Positions 11,861 to 25,650 of a DNA stretch of 64,000 bases are shown piece after piece (position 1 is the stretch's first letter; every line of letters begins with the position of its first letter). The notes beneath the pieces are model-generated. The model had not been told where the DNA came from and searched no databases. It worked only from the letters and a program-made list of their open reading frames with translations. Origin of the DNA: Eremophila alpestris peregrina. Taxonomy: Eukaryota; Chordata; Aves; Passeriformes; Alaudidae. The stretch lies in NCBI GenBank assembly GCA_009792885.1, contig WMCF01000112.1, positions 480,870 through 544,869 on the forward strand. Direction: 5' to 3'. Made by a program: the position numbers and the translations under genes.

Positions 11861-14859
11861 CTGGCTTTAGAATAATTGAATCATTAGAATTAAAGTTCTC
11901 CAAATCAGAATCCAAAGACTTCTCTGGATTTAGCAATTCAGCTGATATTACTGTTGAAATAGGAAAAGCATTGTATTATAGGAGTTAAATGGTAAGCTCC
12001 CATGCACAGAACAATTATAAGTTATTCAAAACCCTTTTTGCACAAGGGCGTTTATAAAAATGCAGAGGCTCATCACACCTTGTATAGACTCTGAGGCAAT
12101 TAATGGTGAAGGCTTCTGGAAGCAGAAATGAGACTTGATAAGTAATTGCTAGATAAACATTATAGAAATGCTGAGGTCCTGGGTTTAGAAGTGAGAAAGG
12201 CTTCTAAATGCCTTACATACTCCTGTGAATGTCTCTATTTGTTATATCTCTGCAGCATTTCAGTGTCTAAGTGCCCATTTTAAGGTACTTTGGGCCTGAT
12301 TAAAAAATAATAATGGCTGAGCAGTTGAGATACCAATGTAATTCAGTCAAACTGATGCGAGGCTGAGTTGTGTTATGATCAGAGTCAGTGATTACTTTGT
12401 CAACTGGTATTTTAATATATAAATAATAATAAAGAGCTATATTTGTGGCTACTGAGGCTTTTTTGTCTGAGTGCTGATTGTTCTGCCTCATTAGAAATGG
12501 GCATCCCAATGCAATCTGGCCTCTGGAGCTGGGCTGCCCACCACGGGTTTAATTTCTAGTTGAGAAGTGCTTCTTGCTCTTCTTGGAAGGATATGGATAT
12601 GATATTTGGGTTATCCTCTTTAAAACTCTTCTCTCTGATGAGTGGAAAAGTATTTTAAATTTTAGTACTGTTTATGATACAAGAAACTGTTTCTTGCTCT
12701 GCTTCATTTACAGCTATAAGGAAGAAATAAAATATTTTGGTGGAGGAGAATTGGTGCCCTTAAAATCTTTTTAGAAAAATATTTTTCCAGGCCATTAATA
12801 CAAAGAATCTGCTTACATGGATGTTTATTGTGAATGTTTTTGCATGTAGTTGTTTTTACAACTATTTTGATGTTCCAGAATGCTCCTGCACAAAAGAAAA
12901 TACTCTCATTTTGTTAGTTACTACTTATGGAAATGACTCTATACAACTTATTTATAACCTAAATGTAGGGCCATGACTTTATCTTGAATGTTATGCCCTA
13001 CTGGAGTAAAAATACAGTTATATACAGTTGTACTGAAGTACCAAGAGAGGAGAAAAGCCTGTGCTGTCTGTAGGTTGCACTCTATTTTCCTGAGTTGGCT
13101 TACAAGACAAAAATGTTCATTCTTTATTTGTGTGAACAGCCAACTGTAGCAGCACCAATGTCTGTAACTGGATTTCATTATGGAAATTCAGCTAAAAAGG
13201 GCCACAGGCACAAAAATCCATTAAAATGTTTCTATTGCTTTACATATTCTTCTGTGATAAAAATAGCCCTATATTTGAATTTAAGAAGCTTTAGCCTAAA
13301 GGGTAGCAGATGGATATTAAGGAGATTATAATAAAGAAGGGTATTATAAAAAAAAAAGGGTGGATGGGGGAGAACCATTCTTTCATGTTTAGGGAAACCA
13401 TTTGTAATAGCAAAGGTATTCAGAAAATGTGATCTGTTCCTAAGTAATCAATAATGACTTGTTGATTCTTTGTTTCTCTATGAAGACCTGATATAAAAAT
13501 AGGCTCATTTCTTAATAAATTGATACAAATGACAGCTGAAAAAGTTATATCTATAGAGGACACTTGCATTGTCACTGTAACAATGTGAAATGTGATGAGT
13601 GGCTGCCATCTGAGCGTATTTTGAAGTAAACAGCAAATGCTCTTTGGCTTAGTGGGAGTCTCAAAAAGCAGCCTTCAGAAGCTTCTGAGAACTTGCAGTC
13701 TTTGCCAGTTCTAGACCTGATTTCCCTTCCTGTAAATCTACTTTATATCTGAACTTTTTTTCCCTATCTCTGCAAATTTGTCCTGGCAGATTTAAAGGTT
13801 TTCTCAAGTTTCTTGAAAATTTCTGGTCCCTTTGGAGTCCAGACAGAGCCTTCCAGCAGCCAGATCAGATTTTCTGCTTCAGTCACAGAAGTCCCTCACT
13901 CCTGTGTGTGCACAGATCACTTGCAATGAACAGCTCAATACCTGTGTGTTATGTTTGAGACAAATCAGACTTAATTGTCATTTTTGCATAGGGGAAGAGC
14001 AAATCCATGACATATCTGGCAGTTCCCAGGGTTGGACTGAGACATTAATGATGCACAGGGGCAGTGCTGCAGCCAAACTGTCCAGCAGAGTGGCTTTTCT
14101 CTCCTTGGAACCTGGACAGGTTGTGTCCTGCATCCCCTGCCCTTTGGAAAGGGGTGGTTCTGGGATTGCCACGGTCACTGCATCACTGGATGTCTGTGGT
14201 GAAAGGGGAAGGAGCTGACAGGAGGCAAAAACAACCCCACATGTGTCTTCTCTCAAGCTCTGTGGTGTGCTGGCTGGAGGTGGCCCACTTAAGTCTGATG
14301 GGATTAACTGGCTTCAGTGGGCTTGACATCTGTGTGAGTGAGGTTAGACTTTTCCTTCAGTTCAGCTGGCCCTAATGACATTTCAGGGATTGCATTCCAC
14401 TTCTTATCCTTTCCATGTCTTGGCTGAATACTGTGAGCTGTGCTGTAAGGATGGGTTTGTTAGATATTCGTCTTGCTCTTTGAGTGAGCCCTGGGACTTC
14501 TCCAGCAAAAGATAAGGGAAGAAAGGGAACAGGGATGAAAAAGCAAACAATTGTAGGCCTTCATAACTAAGAAGGGTTAAACAAAGAGATAACTGCTGCA
14601 ATGCCTAAATGTTTTTGGCATCTCTTTAATGTGAAACCTTTTCATCTGTTACACCTTCAGAAGTCAGATCTTGCTACACTGCCTTTGAGTTTTGTGCTTC
14701 CATTTCTGTCTTAATTACCTCTCTCAGAGTGAGATTGCTCTTCTGCCTTAGAGGAGGGGGATTTTTTTAAAACAATGTTGTATTTTTTATTTAAGTGTAT
14801 ATGTGTATATGTGTCTAGAGAAAGTCGGATTCAAATCTTTTGTTCTTGGCACTCACCAT
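11861..14859. other. Unique noncoding sequence
   Basis: AT-rich with no recognised gene or repeat. The portion at 12290-12440 ('gataccaatgtaattcagtc', 'gtgattactttgtcaactgg') looks possibly constrained. A 128-codon frame at 13832-14218 lies in a locally GC-rich patch and resembles nothing known. Confidence 0.65.
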
Positions 14860-15070
14860 ATGCTACTGTTTAATATTTAATCAGCCCCACCTCATCAGAA
14901 ACACTGCTGGCCTCATTAGATAATTAATGGCTGCCTGCGTCTCATTTGCTTCAGTTGATACATCTGCAGCCAGTAATTAGAGCAGGAGTTTATTAGTTGC
15001 ACTGGCTTAGTTTATTTGTGAAACAATCTCTCCTTTGATTGAAGCCGTTGGGATTGGCATATGTGGACAG
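14860..15070. promoter_or_regulatory. Candidate conserved noncoding element with homeodomain motifs
   Basis: The block has the composition typical of vertebrate developmental enhancers: TAATTA at 14921-14926 and again at 14974-14979, a CATCTG E-box at 14961-14966 and a TCF/LEF-like CTTTGATT at 15033-15040, with GC-rich words between them and no simple repeats. No frame stays open. Conservation is inferred from its look; a cross-species alignment would decide. Confidence 0.35.
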
Positions 15071-18000
15071 CCTGCCTCCCTGTTCAGCAGGGCTCTTTTG
15101 TTTACATTTTTGCTACAGTTTTGCAACACTGCACATCCTGGCAGTCCTAGGAACAGTTGGTGGTGAAGATTTGCCTTTTATAATTTAGGAGATAATTGGG
15201 TAATTCAATGCAGTAAAGCTACTGCAAAGCAATTCTGTAACTTTGGGGGAGGGGTGAGGAGGGAAATCTGGTAGGCAATTTGTTCTGTTACCATTTTCAT
15301 TTTTTTTATTATTTTCAGACATCTTAATACAGATCCTCTCTATCTGAAGGCTACATGTACATACCACAGTGTGTTTGGAAAGCTTTCAATCCACAATATT
15401 TTTATCTTAATATATTAGCTAAGACAAAACCAGCGTTCTTAAATATTGGTGAGTGATCACATGCCAGTGTCAGTAACCATTGTCCTTAATGAATTCCCAT
15501 CTTAAGCCTCCCTCCTTGGTCTGTCAGCTCATTTGTAAGTGTGTAAAATGTACTGTGGTATTTTCTTCTGGCCCTATGGATTTATGACAAGTCTCTCACT
15601 GAGTAGTCTGAAGGAAAACCTTTCTACAATGGACCACATTAAAATAATGAGATGAATTGTTCCTGCCTCTGAGAGAAAACACCAGATCTCATCAGGATTG
15701 TCTCTGAAAGGTTATACTCCTATTGTTAGATTCTTAATCCTGATTAAGAGGGCTTGGTTTTTTTTCTGAGAAAATAAGTCTCTATAGCTCTTTCTCTTCC
15801 TCCTAACAAGGTTCCTGTATCAATGATCATCCAGCCAAGCACAAGTTTGAATGGGGAGTTCTCCCTCCTCATTGCCTATTTTTGTCTTGCATGTTTGCTG
15901 AGCACCTTGCCTTGGCATTGCCTCTGTGTGTGCAGAGGTACTGCACAATTCTGCTCTGGAATAGCAGGTGTGTGTTTGACAGCAAGAGTTAACTGTTAAT
16001 GTAGGGGAGAAATCTAAGTCAGACTCAATTACCTTTACCACGAGAAAAACAAACTGAAAATTGTTTTATTTTTTTGTGTATTTATTTTCCAAAGAGTCAG
16101 GTTATTGAGCCAGCACTGATTTTTTTTCTGTGTGAGAAAAGGTGATTTGGGCTGTTGACTGTGGCTCTTCTGTTGTCCTCAGTGAGGATTCTCCTGTGGT
16201 GAACATTTCTGGATAGTTCTTGTTCCAATATTAACACACAGTTGTCTTTGCCCATGTGCAAGAATTCCAGCAATTAAGCCTAATTTCTTATAGTATCTCT
16301 TTTATCCGCCAGCATGTGTGTTCCTGAAAGCATATCCTAAATTTTCTGTATTCTGGGATGCTCTTTCCTCCCATTTGTACCTCATAAAACTAGAGGAAGG
16401 AAATTGTCAATGATTTTTGCCTTCAGTCTTGCTGCAAAAGAGACAGGTTCTGGTCAAAATTAAGCTACACCTTCTTTTAACCTGCCTGCAAACTGGGTAA
16501 ATTTACTGCAGGTTGGAGGCATCCTCAGCCTCTGGAGGACTGGGTTAAAAGTAACCCTGGCTGAGTTGTTTGTGAAGACATGAACTGTCTGAAAAGACTT
16601 GGGGCTGGCAACTCCTCACCCTTGCCTTCTTCCTGCAGAGGGGAAGTGTCTGTAGCTCTGTGTGGAAGCTTTATTTCCTTTTTTGTGTGCATCTGGGTGG
16701 GTTCTTTATTGTTTGGTTTTTTTACCCTATTTTGCAAGCCACATTTGTACTTCAGCCCAGCTACCTCTCTCTCATAGCTGGTTTGTTTCCCTGATGTTGT
16801 TGAGAGATTTAACCGTGGTGAGGAGCCAGAATTCATGATAACCACATCTTTGAAAGGCTGGTACCAGGCAGCCTGGCTGCACAATTGGAAGGGGTGTCAG
16901 CCAGCAATAGTTTCACTGTAGCTCCAAGCAATGCTTTCCTTATCAGTCTTCAAAACATTAAAAAGTCTTTTCTTCTGCTAGATAATCCTTTATCATCCCT
17001 CTGTAGCTCCACTTAGCCTACACTGGCAGATGCAGTGTGTTTTGACAGTTCTGACCTGATGAAAAAGCTTGTGCTGTGTTTGTAATTGATTGTCCCCATA
17101 AATGGCTCACGGACTCTATTTTGGTCCTGTTGTTCACTGTGTCACTTGAGCTTTTTGTTTGTGTTTCTCTGGTTCGATTTCTCCGCAGTGAGAAGAGCCT
17201 GGCAGAAACAAGTTCAGACTCTCATTCACAAGGTGGTGTTGGGCTGCCTCTGGGAAGAGGGCAGGAAGGAGGGACAGTCATCAGTGTTTTCTGATACAGA
17301 GCAAGAGGGAAATGATGGCTGCTGTACTCCGGGGGGGATCCACAGGCTGCCTGGAGACTTGGATCAGACCAGTTGGTTAATAAGCACTCATTCCTTCAGG
17401 TTTTGCTGTCACTGCTTTTTGATCAGTTTTAAGTCCTCACCTTATTAACAGTTAACTTTTGCTTTCCCATATTTACTGGTATGGGGGAATCAACTAAACC
17501 ATGTTTGGGTTAAATTCCTAAATGGCAGCACTAGATGTGCCTGTACAACTAATTATAACATGCATTTGTTTACAACAGTAGGATCTGTGTGTATATTGCC
17601 TACACTACTGCATGGATGTTATATAATCAAGTTAGTTATATCTTTATAAAGTTTTCTAAACACCATTTTTTTTTCTCTGAATCCTCTCAATGTTTTATGA
17701 AGGGTGGTGTAAATGGCAGGTTCCTGAAAGCTGATTATTTGGTGGCATTTTATTCAAAACAGTATGCAGTTATTTAAGAAGCCCTCAGAAATCCCAGTTT
17801 TGTGTTTTGAGTGCTAAACCTGAAATTTGTTTGAGTTTGTGTCCGTGATTACTTTGATAAGCTCAGAGGACTCATTATAGCACTTATATTCTGCTATATT
17901 GTAGCTTTTTTCACCTTGGCATGGTGAAGTGCTGAAGTTAAAGGCAGGGGCCTTTGTTAACTGATTCTTCAGAGAGCTGAATGTCTTTTTTTTTTTCCAC

Positions 18001-18229
18001 CACTGACACTTTATGTCAGCTTACTCTTGTACACCATCTCTAGGTCTGGCAAGTGTTATTCAACCATTTAATACAGAATTTACAAGGCTAGAAAGCAGTT
18101 CTTAAAAAAAAATCATTAGAAAATGAATATTTTGCAGACTACCACAGTCTGTTAGACAAGTCATTTAAAGTAATAAATAGATGAAACCTATTCTCACAAG
18201 CTGAATTGCAAGAGAAATTTATCTGATAT
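15071..18229. other. Unique noncoding sequence
   Basis: No gene is recognised. An acceptor-like 'tttctccgcag' ends at 17188, but no matching donor with an open frame follows. The 119- and 120-codon frames here (16525-16884 minus, 17086-17448 plus) have no recognisable domain. Confidence 0.65.
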
Positions 18230-18545
18230 CTATAATAGTCAAAGAGACACTGGTGCACACACTACTTCGATTGCAAAATGATGAAAAGTTACAATAAATC
18301 TCCCCGTGTCTGCCTTTTCTTTCCCCTTTAAACATTGTAATGTCATTGTTGTCAGGTTTCTATATTCAGAGTCTATCTCCTTTCAGTAATCTCGGGCTCT
18401 CCTGCTCTCCAAGGGACACAATTATGTTAGTTCCAAATAAGAGCTCTTTGATCTCTTTTTATTCCTCCTTTGTTTCTGCACAATGAAAGCGAGAGGAACT
18501 CAATTAAAGTGACTTAGTCTGGTCTCTTGACAGAAATTGTTACAA
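18230..18545. promoter_or_regulatory. Candidate conserved noncoding block with SOX and TCF motifs
   Basis: CCTTTGTT (18467-18474) is a SOX-type site and CTTTGATC (18446-18453) is a TCF/LEF site. The neighbouring words 'gaaagcgagaggaactcaat' and 'cttcgattgcaaaatgatg' keep CpGs in AT-rich DNA. The ancient-repeat trace begins directly after it. There is no gene. Confidence 0.28.
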
Positions 18546-18550
18546 GTAAA

Positions 18551-18627
18551 GGGTTTGATTCTCTCCTCAGTTAAACCGGTGTTTTGCCAGTGTAGCTACA
18601 TTGACACTATCAGAGCTGCATTGATGG
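18551..18627 (+). repeat. Trace of an ancient amniote interspersed repeat
   Basis: The text 'tttgattctctcctcagtta...ccggtg...ccagtgtagctacattgac' resembles a dispersed sequence common in turtle, crocodile and bird DNA that reads 'tttgattct...cagttacaccggtgtaaatccagagtagctccattgac'. The comparison is from memory and I cannot name the family with certainty. A repeat-library search would settle it. Confidence 0.4.
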
Positions 18628-21600
18628 AAAGCTGCTGCAATGGAAGAAAGGATCAATCCTCAAGTTTCTCCAAATAGGCCATTTGAAGGAACTACTACTT
18701 TCTTTTTCTCAGCTGAATTGAAAGCAATTTAATTGGCTTTCCAAGTAGGCTGTTCAGTGACAGAAGCCCAGACTGAAGGTGACCATGATGGGGAGACACG
18801 TCTTGTGATGAAACTTTGTTTTGCATTAAAGTCTGGTAATCCTTTAAAAGCAAATTTTAAGGATTATGTGCCCATGGCTGTCATTGTTGTCAGACTCTAA
18901 ACAGGGGTATTACTCAGTATTTTCTCAGTAAACTCATGTCTTTAAACTCCCTTACCACACCCCATGTGTTTATCATTTATGCCTTTCTCAAAAAAAGAAA
19001 CTTCAGGTGCCATGCACTCAGCTTGTGCTTTCAGTCCAAATGTGACATTTGCTATCCTCAATGTATTTTTTTAGGTCTTAAGTTGGTCTGTCTCTTGAAA
19101 GATCCAGAGATTTGCTAGAGCCTGCAGGGATTATGAGCACTTGGTAATTGCTTCAAAATGAGATTCTTCTATTGATAAAATGGAAACATTAAACATTGCT
19201 GTATGTGTTCCTGTTCAGAAAGCAAGTTCAGGACAGAAAAGCATCATTGGAAAATTGAAATATTCTATTTAAAACAGAATAAACAGGCTCTTTGCCCTTT
19301 GTGAAATATAGTCATCACTGTTTTGTGTAACTCTGGGGTTTTTTTTGCATAACATTTGTCTTTCTTTATATTTGGATAGATCATTGTGGTTAAAAGAGAT
19401 CAGTTAATACCATAACTGACATTGAATACTCCTCCTCCTCTGCTCCTTTTATTTGGAGACATTTTTTCCTTGATAAATCCTGTGAAGGGTTTTTGTCATT
19501 CGGTGGAGTAATTCCATGCTCAGCTGTGCACCAGCCTTATTCATCCTCTAATGCTGCTGTGAAGTTTGTGGTCCTTGGTTTCTTCAGCTTGTTAGAGCAT
19601 CCTTGTCAAGCTTCATTTGGGAAACCATCTGATTTGGCTACCTTTTTACTTTTGTCAGGATTCACTCATTCCCAGCATGCCAATTGTTTAAAGCTGGTTT
19701 TCCCATTAGCCCTCAGAGGTGTGAGAAATGCAGTTCAGATAGTCAGGTTAGTTACTGTCTCTGAAGTCTCTCTTCTCCTTTGCATCTATTTCCCACTCCT
19801 GGGTTTACCCTTTTCTCAGCAGCTCTTCTCCTCCTGGGAAGTCCCCTTAGGTTGCTTTGTGAGGGTCTTATCTCAACAGGAGTAAGGATACATTTTCTGA
19901 CACAGAATATTGTGGTGGTAGTGGAGATTGCTGTCAGAAGAAGGTCTCAAACTCCTTCTTTGTTTTTCTGAAAGAATTCCTTGCTGCTTCCCGTGCTTCT
20001 GGGCAAAAAGGGTGGAAACAAAGGCAATGTGATCATTACCCAGAAGATGGAAATTACAGGCAAGCCAGAGATGAAGGACAAGCAGAGAATGCAAGGGTGG
20101 GAGGTATCACTTTGCTCTCCAGCATCACAGACAATTTGGACTTGTCTAGAGTTGATCTAATGATCTCTGGGATATTTGATCAATTCTTATTTAAGCAAAT
20201 TTTCTCCTTGAATTTTGAGGTGATTCAGTGATTAGGGAATGCTTTAGACATCTCTATTTCCTTTGTGCTTTTTTTCACCGCGTGAAATTTTTAATGCCAA
20301 AGAAGAATGATGGTCTGCTGAGAGATGTTATTCAGACAATAAAATAGGAAGACAGCAAAATCTGAAGTCTTCCAAATGGTATTTTACAACGATGATCCGC
20401 TGCTGGATCTGGCTGCTGTTTTGTGCTGTACATCATGTTCTCAGAGGGAAGAAAAATAACGAAAGAAAATGTAGAATACAAGACTTCATGAAAAGAAATC
20501 ATACAAAGGAAAACCTGACTGCCATATAACAGGACTATAATATTTGGGGTATATGGAAAAAATAGAAACAAAACATTACTGGTGTTTTCCCTGTCCATAG
20601 TTGAAGGACAGTAGACCAATCAATGAAATGCAAGGAAATCTTACAGTGGGAAGAAATTCAAGGAGTGTTGGTGTCTTATATGGCTTATCTGCATGCAGAG
20701 CATCCTATGTTAAAATACACCTCTGACTGAAATGAAGGTTAGAGAGCAGAGCTATTTCTAAGATTTTTAATTAATTTTACTGAATTAAAAAATACTGTCA
20801 CTCACAATTTGAATGTTTGGGGAGGTCAGGGAAGGGCTCTCAGCTCTTGTCAGTTCTCTTGCTGGATTTTCCTGCCCAGGTTTTAGCACACCTGACTCCC
20901 ACCTTTGAGCAAGGCTCTTAGGAACTGGACTTCCATCATCTTATCTAAGAATTTGTACCACTGCTTGGGCTGAGCCTGCTCACCACTCACAGACATTCAG
21001 ACTTCCTTTTTTTTGTTTTACACAAAGGAATTTGAAAGAATTTCTTTTTTCCTCCTCACTTCTGGAAAAAAATACTTTTAAATCATCATTTTCTATGACA
21101 AATACTTTTATTTAGAGTGAAAATCTTTTAATGTCAGTCTTTTAGGTGACATGAATACTGTGCTTTGTCAATCTAATTTATTTGCTTATTAGTAAAATCC
21201 AGAATCCTGCATTTTCAGCAGGGCAGAAGAGTCACTTGATTGCCAAGATCTGAATCTGATATTTAACATGGGAGTGATAGACATGTGTGCAGTAGGAGCA
21301 TTGCTCTGTGCTAAAAGTGCTCCACTGATTTCAGTGGAAAATACCATCCTAAAAATGAAGATGAGGAAAAATTTGAGCTATTACTCAATTCTGCATATGT
21401 TCTTCCATGTGCTACCAAAATCCAGTTAGGCTGAGGAGAAGCCAAGGCATCATTTTGTATCCACCTGATTCTGCTTCTACCCACTCACCTGAGCAGGGTG
21501 GGGATTTGCTCTGTCCTTTATCTGCTACTCACAGTGAAGGTGCTGCTACAGGAAAAACACAAATCTTTTTAGTCATGTGCAGCCTCCCATGTATTTGGGT

Positions 21601-24600
21601 CTTACTGTACTGGAGTTTTATCCCTTCCACACGTACCTTTGGTTTTATCAGGCTCTCAGGAGGAGGTTTATCTTAAGCTTGGTGTGAAGTGGAGGTCTAA
21701 ATTCTGAGCTGTCTCTAAATCAATTCACTCTTCCCTGGCAGGAAGCGTGCCATTCATGCCTGGAGTGGAGATAGCAGTCTTTTCAATATCACTTAAATGT
21801 TTTATCCTTATTTATCTTATTTTAATTCAACCGTTCTGAAGTGCTTTTCAAAGTAATCAGGTATGACAGTGCTGGGGTTAATTAACAGTTGGTGTGCTGC
21901 CAGCAGCTTCCCTGTGATGGTATTGATGATGATACTGATCTTATCTGATATGCTTTGCTAGGAAAAGAAATCAAGGAAGAAGCGCAGACATTATGATATG
22001 AATATCTAAGGACAGTAGGTGTCCTTCCTGCCGTTTTATGGATGTGTCTGAAGGATTTCCTTTGTGAGAGAACAGAAGCTCAGCCTGACCCTTATCTGTA
22101 TTACACCACAAAAATCTGTCTTCAAGTGACATCAAACACTTGTCTTAAAACCACAAAGCAAAGTATAAAGAAGTGCCTGAAAACTCATCTTGCTGATGGT
22201 GCTGAAGTAGCATCATCCATGAGATTTGGAAGGTCAGCTGATAATGGTTGCTATCTGTGGGCTGTGAACTTGCCATGTTTTAAATTTCCAAGTGTCAGCT
22301 ACACACATATACAAACACTGAGGCACACCAAGGCCTTTGTTTTGTGAATCTGTGAATTTTGCAGTGTCTGTTTGAGGTGCAGCTGTCTGAGAGGAGCTTT
22401 TTGCTTTTGCAGTGAAAGGCTTTGTTTGTTTTTTCCTGCCTGCCACAAATGAAATAGAAAATATGATGCCAATAAATCCTCTAAGAAATTTAAAACTGAA
22501 CAGCAAAGAAGTCTCAGAGAAATAAATCACTGTGATAAATGCTTGTCATGCCTTTGGGAGAAACAGGAAAAACTAAAATCCCACAGGTGATACTGGAGGA
22601 AACCAGATGGCCCAGTTCAGAGCATGCTTTTAAAACCAGTGGTGATTAGATTTGCCAAAAGCAAACTGTAAACTCACGTTTCTTTACCAGTGCTCAAAGT
22701 CTTGCAATATTGACCAGCTGTGTATAAGATGAGCAGTCTGAAAACCCACTCATTTTTACACAGCCTATAAGTACTGATGGATATTTCATCAGTCAGATTT
22801 GTGTGCTGGGCTCTGTGTGTTTTCAGAACCAGGTAAAGGAGGAGTCCCTGCAGGCTACTGGAGCATTGTCACTTGGGAGAACTATGGGGATGAAAAGTCA
22901 GTGTAAAAAGGCAGGTGAATATACAAGATATTAACCTTGCAAAAGTTGTCATTATTTTCTGTAACTGGCCAGTGATTATTCTTTGAGAATATGGTGAGAA
23001 TTAGCATCAATTTGATTTTGCTTCTTAAGATTGCAGTAAAATGAGTTCTGTGGTTTGCAGTTTGGAAAGTAAATAATTTCTTTTGATGCACTTTATAATT
23101 TTAATTTATTTTTCCTTTTTAAATCCAGTCATGGTAAAGCTGTAATTGAGAAGCATTGGTTGAGTTAGAGGATGAAGAAAATGGATTAAAAAAAACTTCA
23201 TTCAAGAAGTAAGGCAGAAAATTTTTGGGAGCTCTGATATCTCTGCAAATACACTCTTTAAATCTGCCAAAACCCATTCTGTGTTGTTCCTCTCACTTTG
23301 TAAGATACGGTGAAAATCTTGCAGGTGAGGATTCCAAATTTCTCACAGCGAGATGGCTTCTTAAATTGACAGTGATGCTTTGGATGCAGTTGGATTGAAC
23401 ACCTCTACCAGCCTACTGCTTCCTGCCATCCAGTCCTCTGAGCACTTAGAGCATCAGCCCTGGATCCCTTTCTCCCAGCTGGGACTTATTCTTTTGGCTG
23501 GGTTGGTGTTGCTCAGATATTGTGAAAATATTTGGGGGGATCCAAGGTGTGGGTAGGGCTTGATCTGGCTGTTGGAGTGGGAAGGCTCACCACACTTCAT
23601 GGATTAGCATTGCATAGAGCAGCCCCTTCAAACAAGAGTGCTGTGTACCATGGAACTGGTCTTGGAGAGAGTATTGTCAAGATATTTAATGTACCCAGTT
23701 AAAAATATGAAAATATGAAGTATTTATAAGAGCTATAGAATTACCTTTAAATCATAGTAATAATGGGTTTTTTTCATACAATATAAGTGATATTACCTCA
23801 CCTCAGGTCAATGCCTCTGTTGTGTTCCTAGTGATTTTGTTGCCAGCAGTGATCCAGGTGGCTCATGACCTCTATTAGGAAGTTGTTTGATGTCATGGAC
23901 ACCTTCACCCCTGTGCTCCTTGTTGGGGAAAAAGAAATCATATCAGGTGGTGGTTTGTGCTTCAGTATTTCCTTGTGTACCTGCCTGCACACCTGGCACT
24001 GTGACCTTCCAGAGCTCCTTGGCTCATGTTGCTGCTTTGTAGAAATCAGGTTTTTCAGTTCTGTGTGCATAACCAAAGACTTTGATATTTGTTTGAGCAG
24101 AGGATCATCATGAAAAAGAGGTGGGTTATATGCAGTTATCTCCTTTGTTTAGGCATTGGTGTTACTACTCATATTAACATCATTTTTGTCTTCCTGAACA
24201 GCTCTGTAAGCTTTGAGTTTTTAGAGAGCTGTGGTGCACCTAAATTTTGCTGTGATTTTGTTGTGGCAAACTAACCAAATAATACAACTTCTTTGAAGCA
24301 GTTTCTCAAATTTCATTAGCAAACCAAGCATTCCTATTTGGAGTCACAAAACTCTGTTGCAAAACCAGTGAAGAAGGAATTTGTTTGACAGCCTCTAGTC
24401 AAAAGGTTTTTAGTTTCTCGTTTTGTTGGGAGTATTTTCAACAAAATGGATTAAACATGGGTTTGTCTGAAAGCTTAGTCTAGAGAACAAGAGATAAACA
24501 GACTAAATAAAACATATCTTGAATTCACTTGTGGAAAGTTTTGGTAGTAGCTTGCTGTGTGATGTCTTGGACTCTAGATTTCTTGGAAGGCATTGCACCA

Positions 24601-25249
24601 AGGATTTTGTTATTTCCAGGTTTCAGCCATGAAAAGGCTCAGAGTGCTGCAGGGTAATTTTATATAGTGATGACCTTGGTGCCAACATGAGCTAGGGGAG
24701 GAAAAGAGGTGACATGAGCAACATGTATATGAATTATATTTGAGTTTTATTTTTAATGTTTTATTTGCACTGGTTTGTTTTGTGGTACTGGTTTAAACCA
24801 TCTGCATTTGGGTGGAACAAGCTGCATGAAACAAACAAAATCTTGACAATAGGATATATGATCTATGTAGTTTTAGAAATTTAGTTTCAAATAAAGGTAC
24901 TTCAGCTTTAAAGGATCTTTTTCTCTTAAAACATCCTTTTCTCTAATTTTCTTGAAGTGTAAGAAAATGAGCTCACTTTTTGCTAAAGCATACGGTACTT
25001 TATCAAACTTGTATATAAATTACTTGATTCTTCATACTGCTGATATTCTTACAATTGTTTTAATAGACCATAAAAATGGTAATACTGTGGTAAACCATTA
25101 AATGCTTTAGCCCAGCAGTATTCCTAGTTTAATAGTTTTACTCATTTAACACTTACGATTTGTAACCGAGTAAATCTAATTTTAAAGTAGGTTGAGGAAG
25201 TTAAACCACCTCTGGGGGATAAATCTACACTCCCTTACCTGGAGGGCAA
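18628..25249. other. Unique noncoding sequence
   Basis: No gene is recognised. The longest frame (19493-19885, 130 codons) is hydrophobic and Leu/Ser-rich, as expected from pyrimidine-rich noncoding DNA. A 20-nt microexon-like segment at 23305-23324 is discussed among the findings. Confidence 0.65.
21305..21345. repeat. Possible second trace of the same ancient repeat
   Basis: The core is a near-palindrome, CCACTGA-TT-TCAGTGG at 21322-21337, preceded by 'agtgct'. This 'ctccattgatttcagtgg' wording is typical of old archosaur and turtle repeats. The match is short, so it may be chance. Confidence 0.3.
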
Positions 25250-25650
25250 TACTAATTGCTATCCAGACCCAGAACAGGCTCAAATGAAGTCAAGCTCCAA
25301 GGATTACTAATGAGTGAGGCTTACATTGTATGAGCTAAAAGTCTTTGAATGCTATTTTTTACTTGAGAAAGTGGCTGAACAAAAGTCTGAGAAAATCCAT
25401 GCAATCAGTAAGACTGCTGGTGCTTTTGAGCATTAGTAATTATCAGCCTTCCTCCTTGGGATGTTAATGATAGTGGTTTGACCTTACCCCAGTGTCTCTA
25501 TCTAAATGTATAACTTAGCCATCAGTTTGCTTTAAATCAAGCACTAAATCTGTCTGAGTGCCATTTCATATGGATATTAAAAAAGCATCACTGCTTCTTT
25601 TGTCAGCTAAATCTCGGACAATTGTGGGAATAAATTAATGGATGGAACTG
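25250..25650. promoter_or_regulatory. Candidate conserved noncoding block with palindromic SOX site
   Basis: ACAATTGT at 25618-25625 is a palindromic double SOX half-site. Upstream, 'gagcattagtaattatcagcc' near 25430-25450 gives a homeodomain cluster. The sequence is non-repetitive and has no long open frame. Confidence 0.25.

Noticed and set aside
17160..17200. tRNA B-box-like 'ggttcgattt'
   Set aside because: No A box or cloverleaf arms surround it; the following 'ctccgcag' is a pyrimidine tract, and no tRNA fold is possible.
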